DNA of 64,000 bases. It comes from Dictyoglomus sp. NZ13-RE01 (lineage in GTDB: Bacteria; Dictyoglomota; Dictyoglomia; Dictyoglomales; Dictyoglomaceae). Where the stretch lies: contig NIRF01000007.1 in assembly GCA_002878375.1 (NCBI GenBank), positions 30,576 to 94,575 on the forward strand, in the 5' to 3' direction. Each line of letters starts with the position of its first letter. Position 1 is the stretch's first letter. A program made the position numbers and the translations under genes. This document shows positions 46,202-55,117 of this stretch, piece after piece. Below the pieces are notes generated by a model that did no database searches, was not told the origin of the DNA, and worked only from the letters and a program-made list of their open reading frames with translations.

Positions 46202-48529
46202 GATTCTTTTCCATACTTCCTCAACAGTTATCCCTTTCATACAATCAAGAGTTTCGCAGACTCTTTTGCGCCTGTCCCAGAGACACGGTTGACAGGGCAG
46301 GTTAGTCATTACTACTTGAAAATTGATATTACCTTCTGGAACAATCTCCTTAGGATTTGTTGGTCCAAAAAGGGCAATTAGTGGTTTATTTAAAGCTATG
46401 CCAAGATGCAAAGGTGCAGAATCCAAACATACCAGTATTTTTGAATAATAAATCAAAGCTAAGAATTCCTCTAAATTTTTAGGTTTAATAATCCTTCCTT
46501 CCTTTACAAAATTCCTAAACTCTTTTTCCGTTTCTCCCTCATCAGGACCGAGAGTAACGATAAACTCTATATTGTTTTCTTCTAACTTTTCAATTAATTT
46601 TCGCCATTTATCTGTCTCCCATCTTCTATCAATACCTCGAACAATACTCATATTGCTAATTCCTGGATGTATAATGATAAACTCATTTGGCTTTAAATTA
46701 ATGCTATCTAATATTTCTTTTCCTTTTTCGAGAATTTCACTATTTAACTTTATTTGTGGAGGTTCAAATTCTTCTTTTATACCTAAGGCTTTTACAAGCC
46801 TGTAATGTACTCTCCCCATATATTCATTTCGTATTGAAGAAGCCTTGTTTGTATATAGAAAGCTTAATGGGTTTTCCTTGTATCCTACTCTAATATTTGC
46901 TGAGATTAGATACATAAAAATGGGAATAAATGGAGATTTTCCAGAAGAAACTGTTATATCAAACTTCTCTTTGCGCACATTGGTTAAAAGCCTTAAGGTC
47001 TCCTTCAAGCTTAATTTATTTTTAGGATTAAATTCATATACTTCGTAACCACAAATTTCGAGAATTTCTTTCCCTCTCTTTTCAGTTATTACTTTTACCT
47101 CTTTAAAATGCTTTTTTAATTTTTCTAAAGTAGGTAAGAATAATATTTGGTCACCTAATCCTCCCAAGTTAAAGGCTAATACCTTTTGATTTTCTTCCTC
47201 TTTAAAAAGATTAATCAGTATTGCACAAGAAAGCCAGAATATTATTTGAGGATATGGTCTGTACCATATAGTATCCACAAGACCATGAAAGAGAGGAGCA
47301 GTTATAGAGGATATAGCGGTTATCCCTAAAAGCTTTCTATCAAAACTCCAACCTGAGAAATGAACAAAAAATTTTTTATAAAGATAATAAAGCATTATTA
47401 GGAATAGAATCAAGGAGAATATGCTTCCCTCTATTGCTAACTCCAAAAATAAATTGTAGGAGGCAAGAGCAGTATATTTTGGTTCCATGTAAAAGGCATA
47501 AACCTGTCTAAAAACATCGTTACCAAGTCCAATCCCTGTTAGGAAAAAGTCCTTCAATATTTTAAAAGAACTTTTCCATATCATTATTCTGGTAACGTTA
47601 GATGTGTGCCCCCATATAGTAAACATTGAGAGTATTCTCATTCTTAAATAGGTATTAGTAAATATTCCAATGATGAAAAGAAGCAAAAGTATTGAATAAA
47701 TAATTATTAATCTCTTCCTTAAGGATTTATCTTTCTGCCATAAATATAGGAAAGTGCCAAGGAATATTACTAAAATTTCAGCAACAAATCCTAAGTAGGC
47801 GCCTCTCGAATAGGTCCAAATAATGGAGAGGGCGGTTATGACTATAGTAGTTAATATGAATGATTTGAAATATGGAAAGAAAAAAAGAGAAGAAAGTACA
47901 TAGGGGAAAACAGCTATTAAGTATCCTCCAAGCAGGTTTGGGTTTAAAAGAGTACCATAAACTCTTGTTACATTCTCTCCTATATATTCTTGATCTTCCC
48001 ATCCTGCAAGAGGAGGAACTTTTATGATCCATTGGTAAACACAATAAAGGGCTAATAGGAAAGTAGACAATAAAATAGCTATAATGGCATTTTTCTGTTT
48101 ATTAGGATGTTTGAAAACATCTCTAAATATAAAGAAGAGAGCAAAATACACTAAAAATTTGGCTAATCCTTTTATGGCGGATAATAAATACGGTGAGGAA
48201 AAAGTAGCATAAATATTTATTCCTAAAAAGACAAACAAGAGAATAGAGAAGGTATCTAAATTTTTGAAAAATTTTTCCTTAGGATTGAGAAAGGTTATAA
48301 GAGCCCATAGAACAAAAGCCCCAAAGGAAAGAATAGCAATTTTCCCACTGGTTAAAAAAGGTAATAAAAATAGGAATATGTAAAGGTAATGCTCTAATAA
48401 AAAGTCTAACCAGGGAAAAATTCTTGACTCTTCTATTATATTTTGAAATATCCTTTTTACATTAGTTTCTATTTTATCAAGAAATTTGCAAATTAAACTT
48501 TCTCTCCATAAAGTTTCAAGCTTTTCCAT
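46181..48529 (-). CDS. Fusion of O-antigen-ligase-like membrane domain and GT9 heptosyltransferase
   Basis: A 782-residue protein. Residues 1 to about 435 contain around a dozen hydrophobic helices with Wzy_C/WaaL features: GTLLNPNLLGGYL, SRGAYLGF and a late periplasmic loop GLGNDVFRQVY followed by LFLELAIEGSI. From about residue 448 there is a cytoplasmic GT9 domain (LAFNLGGLGDQILFLPTLEKL, IIIHPGIS, DSAPLHLGIALNKPLIALFG, then PCQPCLWDRRKRVC), as in ADP-heptose:LPS heptosyltransferases. It faces the heptose synthesis genes and probably uses their product. I know no standard family member with both activities in one chain. It follows DUF4330 by two bases in a four-gene minus-strand group. Confidence 0.85.
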   Translation of the reverse strand: MEKLETLWRESLICKFLDKIETNVKRIFQNIIEESRIFPWLDFLLEHYLYIFLFLLPFLTSGKIAILSFGAFVLWALITFLNPKEKFFKNLDTFSILLFVFLGINIYATFSSPYLLSAIKGLAKFLVYFALFFIFRDVFKHPNKQKNAIIAILLSTFLLALYCVYQWIIKVPPLAGWEDQEYIGENVTRVYGTLLNPNLLGGYLIAVFPYVLSSLFFFPYFKSFILTTIVITALSIIWTYSRGAYLGFVAEILVIFLGTFLYLWQKDKSLRKRLIIIYSILLLLFIIGIFTNTYLRMRILSMFTIWGHTSNVTRIMIWKSSFKILKDFFLTGIGLGNDVFRQVYAFYMEPKYTALASYNLFLELAIEGSIFSLILFLIMLYYLYKKFFVHFSGWSFDRKLLGITAISSITAPLFHGLVDTIWYRPYPQIIFWLSCAILINLFKEEENQKVLAFNLGGLGDQILFLPTLEKLKKHFKEVKVITEKRGKEILEICGYEVYEFNPKNKLSLKETLRLLTNVRKEKFDITVSSGKSPFIPIFMYLISANIRVGYKENPLSFLYTNKASSIRNEYMGRVHYRLVKALGIKEEFEPPQIKLNSEILEKGKEILDSINLKPNEFIIIHPGISNMSIVRGIDRRWETDKWRKLIEKLEENNIEFIVTLGPDEGETEKEFRNFVKEGRIIKPKNLEEFLALIYYSKILVCLDSAPLHLGIALNKPLIALFGPTNPKEIVPEGNINFQVVMTNLPCQPCLWDRRKRVCETLDCMKGITVEEVWKRILFFIQK

Positions 48530-48531
48530 AC

Positions 48532-49011
48532 TTATTTCACCCTGATTGCAGAAATAACTCCTGTAACATCCGCTTTATAGCTTTCTATGGTAATTGGCAT
48601 TCCTATCTTTACCTTGGTACCTAAAACAATAGCATCTTCTGTTTGATATCCTTTTGCTGTAAAGGTTACTAAGCAGTCAACATTAAATGGATTATTTATA
48701 TCATCTATGGTAAAATATCCACCTTTGCCATCCGGAATAACATTTTTCTTTTCAAATATCTTAACATCCTTAATAACTACCCAGGCAAAGGGTTGGTTTT
48801 TTATCCTTATAAAGGCTTTTTCACCAGGAACAAGGAAGTTATGATCTACTAATGGGAGATTTCTAATAATAAAATCTACTTCAATATTTTTTTCTTCTCC
48901 TCTTACCTTTGTGATAGGCGATCTTCCAGAGCTAACAAGAAAAAAGCCCAATATTGCTAATATGACAACACTAACAAAAAATACATCAAAAATATTTATT
49001 TTTTTTAGCAT
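48532..49011 (-). CDS. DUF4330 membrane-anchored protein
   Basis: A 159-residue protein with one N-terminal membrane helix (residues 8-27, FDVFFVSVVILAILGFFLV) and an extracytoplasmic beta-rich domain, matching DUF4330, known mainly from cyanobacteria and thermophiles. Function is unknown. It is sandwiched between a peptidase and the O-antigen-ligase fusion, so a role in envelope glycan export or assembly is a reasonable guess. Confidence 0.75.
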   Translation of the reverse strand: MLKKINIFDVFFVSVVILAILGFFLVSSGRSPITKVRGEEKNIEVDFIIRNLPLVDHNFLVPGEKAFIRIKNQPFAWVVIKDVKIFEKKNVIPDGKGGYFTIDDINNPFNVDCLVTFTAKGYQTEDAIVLGTKVKIGMPITIESYKADVTGVISAIRVK

Positions 49012-49026
49012 CTCTCTACTCCTCCT

Positions 49027-50334
49027 TTAATTATTTGTAATAAACTTTATTAATAAGTCTATCACTTCTTCTATATCATGGTAAGATATTTTTTCAAAAG
49101 TATCTGTTTTCTGATGGAGATCAGGCATAAAAAGATCCCCACTCGCTCGAGTAATAAATATTACTGGTAGTTTAAGGGAATAAAAACTGTACTGATCTGA
49201 TTGTGTTATTAATGGATGTTCTCCTAAAAGATTTAAGTTTTCATCTATCTTCTTCATTTTTTCTACATAACTTTCAGCAAAATTATTATAAATTAAGTAG
49301 AGATATTCGCCTCTTCCAATGCAATCTATGTTTATATTGAGCAGTAATTTATTCAAAGGGAATATGGGGTTTTTAACATAATAACTCGAGCCTTTAAGAC
49401 CATACTCTTCTCCATTAAAAAAGGCAAAAACAAGATTATACTTAGGAGTAATATTTTTTTCCTTAATAATTTTTATTATTTCTAAAAGTACGCCTACAGA
49501 TAATGCATTGTCATTAGCACCAGGGAAAAAGGACCCATCAAAGTCCTTTCCTACGTGATCCATATGTGCACTTAGGATTATATATTTATCTTCTTTACCG
49601 TTAATTAAAGCAAATATGTTTGAAGAGTTATTTTTAAGGGTCTTATATTTGATCGTATAGCTTATCTCTAAATTTGAGTCTTCTTTATAAAGTTTTTCAA
49701 GCTTTTCTTGAAAGTTAGAAGTTATATAGATTACAGGTATAGGATAATTATTGAGGAATAAGGCTTTTTGAGAAACGATAAATTCTTTGTTTTTATCCAA
49801 AACTAAGATAATACCTTTACCACCGTTGTAATATGATAAATATGTTCTATAATCTACTCTATCCAGATTCTTATCCTTTGAGTTTTCATAACCTAATTTA
49901 GCTATGGCTATTTTATCCTTCACATTTTTGTAATTTTCAAATTTTAACCCATAGCCTACAAACTCTATCTTTCCTGAGATATTCCATGTACCAGTTAGAA
50001 TATCTCTAAAATCCTTTCTATAAATTCCCCTAAGAATTACTTTATTATGAGAGATTACTTCAAGTTTTGGCTCCTCTTCTAATAGATAAACATCAAGAGG
50101 AAATTTTTGAAAATATATCAAGTTCTCAGGTATATTATTTTTTATTAGCTCACTTTTTATGAAGTTTAATAGTTTTTCCTCTTCTAAGGTTCCTGCTTGT
50201 CTTCCTAAATATTTATCGCTACTTAGTTCCTTAGTTATATCTAAAGCATAGATACCATAGGTTTGGGCTTTTACATTAAAAAGTCCAAGAACAATCAGTA
50301 GGCTTAAGATTATTAATAATTTTCTTTTAGACAT
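49027..50334 (-). CDS. M28-family zinc aminopeptidase, exported
   Basis: A 435-residue protein with signal peptide (ending near NVKAQ), an inserted PA-like domain and an M28 catalytic domain. Zinc ligands and catalytic residues are visible as ILSAHMDHVG, FPGANDNALSVG, FFNGEEYGLKG, NIDCIG and HQKTDT. It should trim peptides outside the cytoplasm. It overlaps the upstream beta-CASP nuclease gene by eight bases. Confidence 0.9.
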   Translation of the reverse strand: MSKRKLLIILSLLIVLGLFNVKAQTYGIYALDITKELSSDKYLGRQAGTLEEEKLLNFIKSELIKNNIPENLIYFQKFPLDVYLLEEEPKLEVISHNKVILRGIYRKDFRDILTGTWNISGKIEFVGYGLKFENYKNVKDKIAIAKLGYENSKDKNLDRVDYRTYLSYYNGGKGIILVLDKNKEFIVSQKALFLNNYPIPVIYITSNFQEKLEKLYKEDSNLEISYTIKYKTLKNNSSNIFALINGKEDKYIILSAHMDHVGKDFDGSFFPGANDNALSVGVLLEIIKIIKEKNITPKYNLVFAFFNGEEYGLKGSSYYVKNPIFPLNKLLLNINIDCIGRGEYLYLIYNNFAESYVEKMKKIDENLNLLGEHPLITQSDQYSFYSLKLPVIFITRASGDLFMPDLHQKTDTFEKISYHDIEEVIDLLIKFITNN

Positions 50335-51871
50335 TTCTTTCTCCCTTTATATTTTTTAATATTAATAAGCAGGCTTTAAGCAAACTAATGTTTTCCTCAT
50401 TTTGAGAGATAGGCTGACTTTTCATAGAGATTAAGGTATTTTCTAACTCATTTAATATCTCATCTATTTCAGGTTTTTTAATTTCTTTAGGAGGAGTAAT
50501 TTCTCTTTTAGCAAGATCAATGGTTTGGGTAGGTTGAGGAATGAGGGTTTCAAAACCTTTAGCTTTTAAAAGATTAGAAAGTGCTGTAGATGCTTGTGGC
50601 TCACCATGGGTTATTATAAATAATGGGTTTGATTGAAAGGTGCTTGCCCATTTTAAAAGATCTTTCTGATCCGCATGGGCGGAAAAACCATTTATTGTAT
50701 GGATTTTGGCATTCACAGCAAGTTCTTCCCCCATAATATGTACTCTTTTTGCCCCATCTACTATACTCCTTCCTAAGGTACCTTGAGCTTGATAGCCAAC
50801 AAATATTATATGAGTATTCTCTTTCCATATATTATGCTTTAAATGATGAAGAATTCTTCCCCCAGTGCACATTCCACTTCCTGCAATGATAATACCGTTT
50901 TCTAAATCATTGATGCTTTTTGATTCATCAGGAGTGGACAAATATTTTAAATTGCGTAGAGAGAAAGGGTCCATACCTTCTAAAAGATATTTTTGAATTT
51001 CTCCAGAAAGAAGATTGGTATGTTTTTTATAAATATCAGTTACCTTTTTACCCATAGGACTATCAAAGAAAATAGGAAAGTTCTTAGGTATAATATTTTC
51101 TAAGGACAAGAGCATAAGCTCATAGATAACTCTTTGGGCTCTATCTACCACGAAAGATGGTATAAGAATTTTTCCATTCTCTTTTATTGCTTGCTCTATT
51201 ACGCTTTTAAATTCCTTTCTTGTTTCTTCTAAGCTTTTATGTAATCTATCTCCATAAGTTGACTCAATGACCACATAATCCGCCTGTTCTATCAAAGCAG
51301 GAGTTCCTTCCATTACTCCTTCCCACTGCCCTATATCTCCAGAAAATACTATTTTAGTACTATCGCCCCATACTTCTAAAGAGCCTGCCCCTAAAATATG
51401 GGCAGAATCCCTAAACCTAAACTTTATATCCTTTAAATCAATAATTTCATCATAAGGGATAGGTTCAAAAAGGGTCATTGCCATTTCTACTTCCTTTTCT
51501 GTGTATAAGGGTTCTATTAAGGGTTTTCCTGCCCTTAAATTTTTTCTATTTATCCTTTCAACCTCTTCCTTCATTAATTTTACTGTGTCTAACCATAGAA
51601 CTTCACAAAGTTCAATAGTAGGTAAAGTTGCATATATTTTACCTCTGAATCCTTCCTTTACTAATTTGGGAATCCTGCCAGAATGATCCAGATGTGCATG
51701 AGTTAATATAACTGCGGATATCTGGGATGGATCAAAAGGAAAGGGGACTTCATTTTCTTTCTCTGATTTTCCCTGGAAGATTCCACAATCAACAAGATAT
51801 TTTTTTTCATTGGTCAAAAGATATGTAGAGCCGGTAACCTCTCCCGTTGCTCCCAGAAAGGTCAATTTCAT
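50327..51871 (-). CDS. Beta-CASP metallo-beta-lactamase ribonuclease
   Basis: A 514-residue MBL-fold protein of the CPSF73/YSH1 type (COG1236). The metal motif is HAHLDHSGRIPKL, further ligands in FRDSAHILGAGSLEV and SGDIGQW, the beta-CASP domain has IPSFVVDRAQRVIYEL and IIAGSGMCTGGRILHHLK, and the RMMBL C-terminus has INGFSAHADQ and THGEPQA. Such proteins cut or degrade RNA in bacteria and archaea. A C-terminal extension of about 50 charged residues is extra. First gene of the minus-strand group. Confidence 0.92.
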   Translation of the reverse strand: MKLTFLGATGEVTGSTYLLTNEKKYLVDCGIFQGKSEKENEVPFPFDPSQISAVILTHAHLDHSGRIPKLVKEGFRGKIYATLPTIELCEVLWLDTVKLMKEEVERINRKNLRAGKPLIEPLYTEKEVEMAMTLFEPIPYDEIIDLKDIKFRFRDSAHILGAGSLEVWGDSTKIVFSGDIGQWEGVMEGTPALIEQADYVVIESTYGDRLHKSLEETRKEFKSVIEQAIKENGKILIPSFVVDRAQRVIYELMLLSLENIIPKNFPIFFDSPMGKKVTDIYKKHTNLLSGEIQKYLLEGMDPFSLRNLKYLSTPDESKSINDLENGIIIAGSGMCTGGRILHHLKHNIWKENTHIIFVGYQAQGTLGRSIVDGAKRVHIMGEELAVNAKIHTINGFSAHADQKDLLKWASTFQSNPLFIITHGEPQASTALSNLLKAKGFETLIPQPTQTIDLAKREITPPKEIKKPEIDEILNELENTLISMKSQPISQNEENISLLKACLLILKNIKGERNV

Positions 51872-51967
51872 TTTACCACCTCTTATCTTGTAGACTTTTT
51901 AGGTAGTATATCACAATTTTGGAAAATTATCTGACCTTAAAATGAACCTTTTTACCACATTCTTTTA

Positions 51968-51976
51968 TGCTATAAT
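51968..51976 (+). promoter_or_regulatory. Extended -10 promoter, leaderless gene
   Basis: TGCTATAAT is an extended -10 (TGnTATAAT) with no convincing -35. The expected transcription start falls at about 51983, which is the first base of the ATG, and no Shine-Dalgarno sequence is present. Confidence 0.6.
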
Positions 51977-51982
51977 GTATAT

Positions 51983-52465
51983 ATGATAAGAGAAAAATTT
52001 AATGAGCTTATTGAGTTAATTTATAAAAAGACAAAAGAGTATTATAAAGAAAATCTAACCTCTTTTGTTGTTTTTGGCTCCTGTAGTAGAAATTTACCTA
52101 CCCCAGAATCGGATATTGATCTTCTAATTATCCTTAAAAAAGCACCTACTGGTAGAATAAAGAGGGTTGAAGAATTTTACTTAAATATAGAAAAACCATT
52201 AGAAAATTACATAAACGATCTTAGAAAATATGGAATAAATACATATATATCCCCAATTATTAGAACAGAAGAAGAAGTTAAAATAGGAAGTCCCTTATAT
52301 ATAGATATGCTCACCGGAGTAAAAATCCTTTGGGATGAAGGAAACTTCTTTAGTAAATATCTATCAGAATTAAAAGAGAAGCTCGAAAAACTTGGCGCAG
52401 AAAAAAGAGAAGGATATTGGATTTACAAGAAAAATGTGGATAAAAATGAAGGGGTAGAGGTTTAG
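51983..52465 (+). CDS. MNT-type nucleotidyltransferase domain protein
   Basis: A 160-residue protein with the polymerase-beta-like nucleotidyltransferase motif VVFGSCSRNLPTPESDIDLLIIL (GS and the DxD metal-binding pair) near residue 30. Proteins of this size are often antitoxins paired with HEPN partners or stand-alone adenylyltransferases. No HEPN gene adjoins it, so it may be a solitary member. The target is unknown. The promoter suggests a leaderless mRNA. Confidence 0.8.
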   Translation: MIREKFNELIELIYKKTKEYYKENLTSFVVFGSCSRNLPTPESDIDLLIILKKAPTGRIKRVEEFYLNIEKPLENYINDLRKYGINTYISPIIRTEEEVKIGSPLYIDMLTGVKILWDEGNFFSKYLSELKEKLEKLGAEKREGYWIYKKNVDKNEGVEV

Positions 52466-52483
52466 TATAGCTTACTACTTCCT

Positions 52484-53278
52484 CTACTTCTTCCTCCTAT
52501 AGACTGAGATAAAAAATATTAAGGTTAGGATTAATATTATAGTTGAGCCGGATGGAAGATTTAGATAGAAAGAGGAAATTAAGCCTCCCCAGATGCCTAT
52601 AAGGCTTATTATTGAGCTAAGAAAAACTGCTTCCTTAAAGCTTTTTGATCTTGGAATGGCAATAGAAGGAGGAATTACTAAAAGAGCAGAAATAAGGATT
52701 ATACCTATCAGCTTACTGGCAAGCACTATAGCAATAGCGGAAAGGCTTAAAACGATCTCCTCCAAAACAAAAGTATTAATTCCTGAAACTTCCGCAGAGA
52801 TTGGATCAAAAATTATATATACAATCCTCCAATAATTCTTAAAAAAGAATAATAGCACTAAGAAAAGAAAGAAAAGAGTAATAATTATATCGTCATATCC
52901 TACTCCTAATATATTTCCAAAAAGGTAAGAGAATAGATCCACCGTATACCCTTTATGAAGAGCTAAGAAGATGCTTCCTAAAGCCATAGAGGATGTATAA
53001 AATATGCCAATGGGTACATCTCCCTTTAAAGGCACCTTCCTATTTATAAAAGGTATGAGCCAAACCACAAAAAGGGAGAAAATAATTGCGGATATAAGAG
53101 GATTAATGCCCAAAAGTATTCCTAAGGCAATACCTCCAAAGGCAGAATGGCTTATGCCGGAGCCCATAAAGGTTAGCCCTCTAAAGACTAAATAAGCACC
53201 TAATATTGAAGTTACAACACTTAATAATAATCCAGATATGATAGCCCTTTGCATAAAACCATAGGCTAAGAAATTCAT
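52484..53278 (-). CDS. znuB: Zinc/manganese ABC transporter permease ZnuB
   Basis: A 264-residue ABC-3 permease with about eight helices and the family motifs AYLVFRGLTFMGSGISHSAFGG and PISAEVSGIN, SALLVIPPSIA. It forms the membrane channel for the metal importer with ZnuC and ZnuA. It follows znuC by three bases. Confidence 0.9.
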   Translation of the reverse strand: MNFLAYGFMQRAIISGLLLSVVTSILGAYLVFRGLTFMGSGISHSAFGGIALGILLGINPLISAIIFSLFVVWLIPFINRKVPLKGDVPIGIFYTSSMALGSIFLALHKGYTVDLFSYLFGNILGVGYDDIIITLFFLFLVLLFFFKNYWRIVYIIFDPISAEVSGINTFVLEEIVLSLSAIAIVLASKLIGIILISALLVIPPSIAIPRSKSFKEAVFLSSIISLIGIWGGLISSFYLNLPSGSTIILILTLIFFISVYRRKK

Positions 53279-53281
53279 ATT

Positions 53282-54031
53282 CTAACCTTCCTTCTCGTGG
53301 GTTAGGAAGAATACATCCTCCCCATATATTTCTTTTAGGGATTGACGTATCTTAAGATCTGAAGGACATCCATGGAGAAAGATTTTTCTATTTAGGCAGG
53401 CAAGCTTTTTTACTCTCTTTGATATAACTCCTATATCATGGGATATTAATATTATCGTTAACCCCTTTTTATTCAAATCCTCCAAGATATTGTAGAATTT
53501 TTCCTGGGAAGAAATATCCACACCAACAGTAGGCTCATCCAGTACCAATAATCTTGGTTCTCCTGCTATCGCCTTAGCCACCAATACCCTTTGCTGTTGA
53601 CCTCCAGAAAGCTCCCCAAAAAGCTTATCCCTATAATCCCACATATCTACTTTTTTAATTGCTTCCTCTATCTTTTCTTTATCCTCTAAGGAAAGATTCT
53701 TCCAATCTTTTACTGCTCTTCTCCCCAAGGAGACCACATCCCATACTTTAATAGGGAAAAACTTATCTACTTCCAATCTTTGAGGAATATATCCTATATA
53801 CTTCTTCTCCTCTCCTAATTTCCAGGGAGGCTTCCCAAAAACTTCTACTTTTCCCTTTTGAGGTCTAAGAATACCTACGATTATCTTTATAAGGGTGGTC
53901 TTTCCTGCTCCGTTGGGTCCAATTATCCCCCAGAAATCCCCCTCCTCAATAGAAAAATTAATATTTTCAAGCACTAAATAATCTCCATAACTAAAGTATA
54001 GATTTTCTATATTAACTATTTTGTTCATCAA
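53282..54031 (-). CDS. znuC: Zinc/manganese ABC transporter ATPase ZnuC
   Basis: A 249-residue ATPase with Walker A GPNGAGKTT, signature [17 protein letters not shown], Walker B LLVLDEPTVGVD and ISHDIG. It overlaps znuA by 20 bases. Confidence 0.92.
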   Translation of the reverse strand: MMNKIVNIENLYFSYGDYLVLENINFSIEEGDFWGIIGPNGAGKTTLIKIIVGILRPQKGKVEVFGKPPWKLGEEKKYIGYIPQRLEVDKFFPIKVWDVVSLGRRAVKDWKNLSLEDKEKIEEAIKKVDMWDYRDKLFGELSGGQQQRVLVAKAIAGEPRLLVLDEPTVGVDISSQEKFYNILEDLNKKGLTIILISHDIGVISKRVKKLACLNRKIFLHGCPSDLKIRQSLKEIYGEDVFFLTHEKEG

Positions 54032-54839
54032 ATATTTTTTCCAATTTCTTTACGTTTTCTCTCAGCAAATCAAAATAGTCCTTCCCAAAACCTAAAGGAT
54101 CCAAAGTTATAATCTTTACATTTGTTTCCTTAGCAATAGTATTCAATACAGGCGATCTATTAAAGGGCTCACTTATTATATATTTTATGTTATTCTTTTT
54201 TATGATATTTATGATCTCCACAATTTTTTTAGGAGATGGCTCCTTACCTTCCCCTTCCTCAATAACCCCTACGGTCTTTATATTATACCTCTTAAAGAAA
54301 TAATACCATGCTGGATGATAAACAATAACTTCCTTCTTCTTAAATCTACTAAGCCTTTCTCTTATTTCCTTATCTAATTTATCCAGCTTATTTAATAGTA
54401 CCTTTAAATTTTTCTCATAAATGGCTTTATTACTACCATCCACTTCAATAAGCTTTTTATAAATATTTTCCGCTATTTTTTTAGCAAGAATAGGATCAAG
54501 CCATATATGCGGATTATTATCTTCAAAGGGAATATTAGAGGATACATTTACAATTTTGCTACTGCCCTTTATCAGTTTGCTTATCCATGCATCCACATCT
54601 CCACCATTTATAACTATTAGCCTTGCCTTTTCTACAAGACGAAAGGTCTCTGGCGTTGGTTCAAAGGTATGTGGACTTGCATTATAGGGAAGTATGGAGG
54701 AAACCTTCCAAAGAGAGCCAGTAATATAGGAAGAAAGACTTTGAAGAGGTGGTATACTTGCCAAGGCGGTCCTCTCCTCCCCCCACCCCAAGGAGATCAA
54801 CCCTACTACCAATAACAAAATTAATAATTTCCTCTTCAT
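54012..54839 (-). CDS. znuA: Zinc/manganese-binding protein ZnuA
   Basis: A cluster A-I metal-binding protein of 275 residues, with signal peptide (KRKLLILLLVVGLISLGWG). Metal-ligand regions are visible: YNASPHTFEPTP, NPHIWLDP, VYHPAWYYF and TLDPLG. The acidic/His-rich loop of many ZnuA proteins is absent, so manganese cannot be excluded. The start at 54839 is chosen because AAGGAGG lies nine bases upstream; the in-frame ATG at 54860 lies on the other side of that site. A perfect palindrome overlaps the promoter. Confidence 0.88.
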   Translation of the reverse strand: MKRKLLILLLVVGLISLGWGEERTALASIPPLQSLSSYITGSLWKVSSILPYNASPHTFEPTPETFRLVEKARLIVINGGDVDAWISKLIKGSSKIVNVSSNIPFEDNNPHIWLDPILAKKIAENIYKKLIEVDGSNKAIYEKNLKVLLNKLDKLDKEIRERLSRFKKKEVIVYHPAWYYFFKRYNIKTVGVIEEGEGKEPSPKKIVEIINIIKKNNIKYIISEPFNRSPVLNTIAKETNVKIITLDPLGFGKDYFDLLRENVKKLEKIFDEQNS

Positions 54840-54868
54840 AGCAAAAAACCTCCTTTCCATAGGAAGAT

Positions 54869-54892
54869 ATTATATCAAAATCTTGATATAAT
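54869..54892. promoter_or_regulatory. Perfect palindrome at the znuACB promoter
   Basis: ATTATATCAA (54869-54878) and TTGATATAAT (54883-54892) are perfect ten-base inverted repeats with a four-base spacer, 30 bases upstream of the znuA start. Each arm contains TATAAT on one strand, so a bound repressor would mask a -10 on either side. It is a good candidate for a Zur- or MntR-type site. Confidence 0.55.
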
Positions 54893-55051
54893 TTCCAGAA
54901 ATTTTTCTCTTTCCCCTTCCCTATTATAGTAGTTATTATTATATCCCTTCTTCTCATTCTAAGCACTATTGCCTTAGCAGATCCATCAAATAGCGATAAT
55001 CAAATATCAAGTTTACAGCCACCAGTAGTTGTAGAAAAAACAATTGAATAA
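54887..55051 (+). other. Open frame encoding a signal-peptide-like segment without a normal start
   Basis: Between the stop TGA (54884-54886) and TAA (55049-55051) one frame encodes 54 residues: a run of about 19 hydrophobic residues (PIIVVIIISLLLILSTIALA), a signal-peptidase-like ALA-D junction and a polar tail. No ATG, GTG or TTG is in frame; only ATT and ATA codons are available. It may be the 5' remnant of a secreted-protein gene or a chance hydrophobic frame. Confidence 0.3.
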
Positions 55052-55082
55052 TACCTGGAGGGGATGTGGGGGAGGGGACTAT

Positions 55083-55111
55083 TTGAAATTACCCCCATTA
55101 TGGGGTAGAAT
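55083..55111 (+). promoter_or_regulatory. Promoter of the HD-GYP gene, leaderless
   Basis: TTGAAA (55083-55088) and TAGAAT (55106-55111) are 17 bases apart. Transcription is expected at about 55118, exactly the A of the ATG, and no Shine-Dalgarno sequence precedes it. Confidence 0.6.
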
Positions 55112-55117
55112 ATTATT

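Noticed and set aside
54840-54860. Longer start for ZnuA
   Set aside because: The ribosome binding site AAGGAGG lies between the two ATGs, nine bases before 54839, so translation begins there and gives a normal signal peptide.
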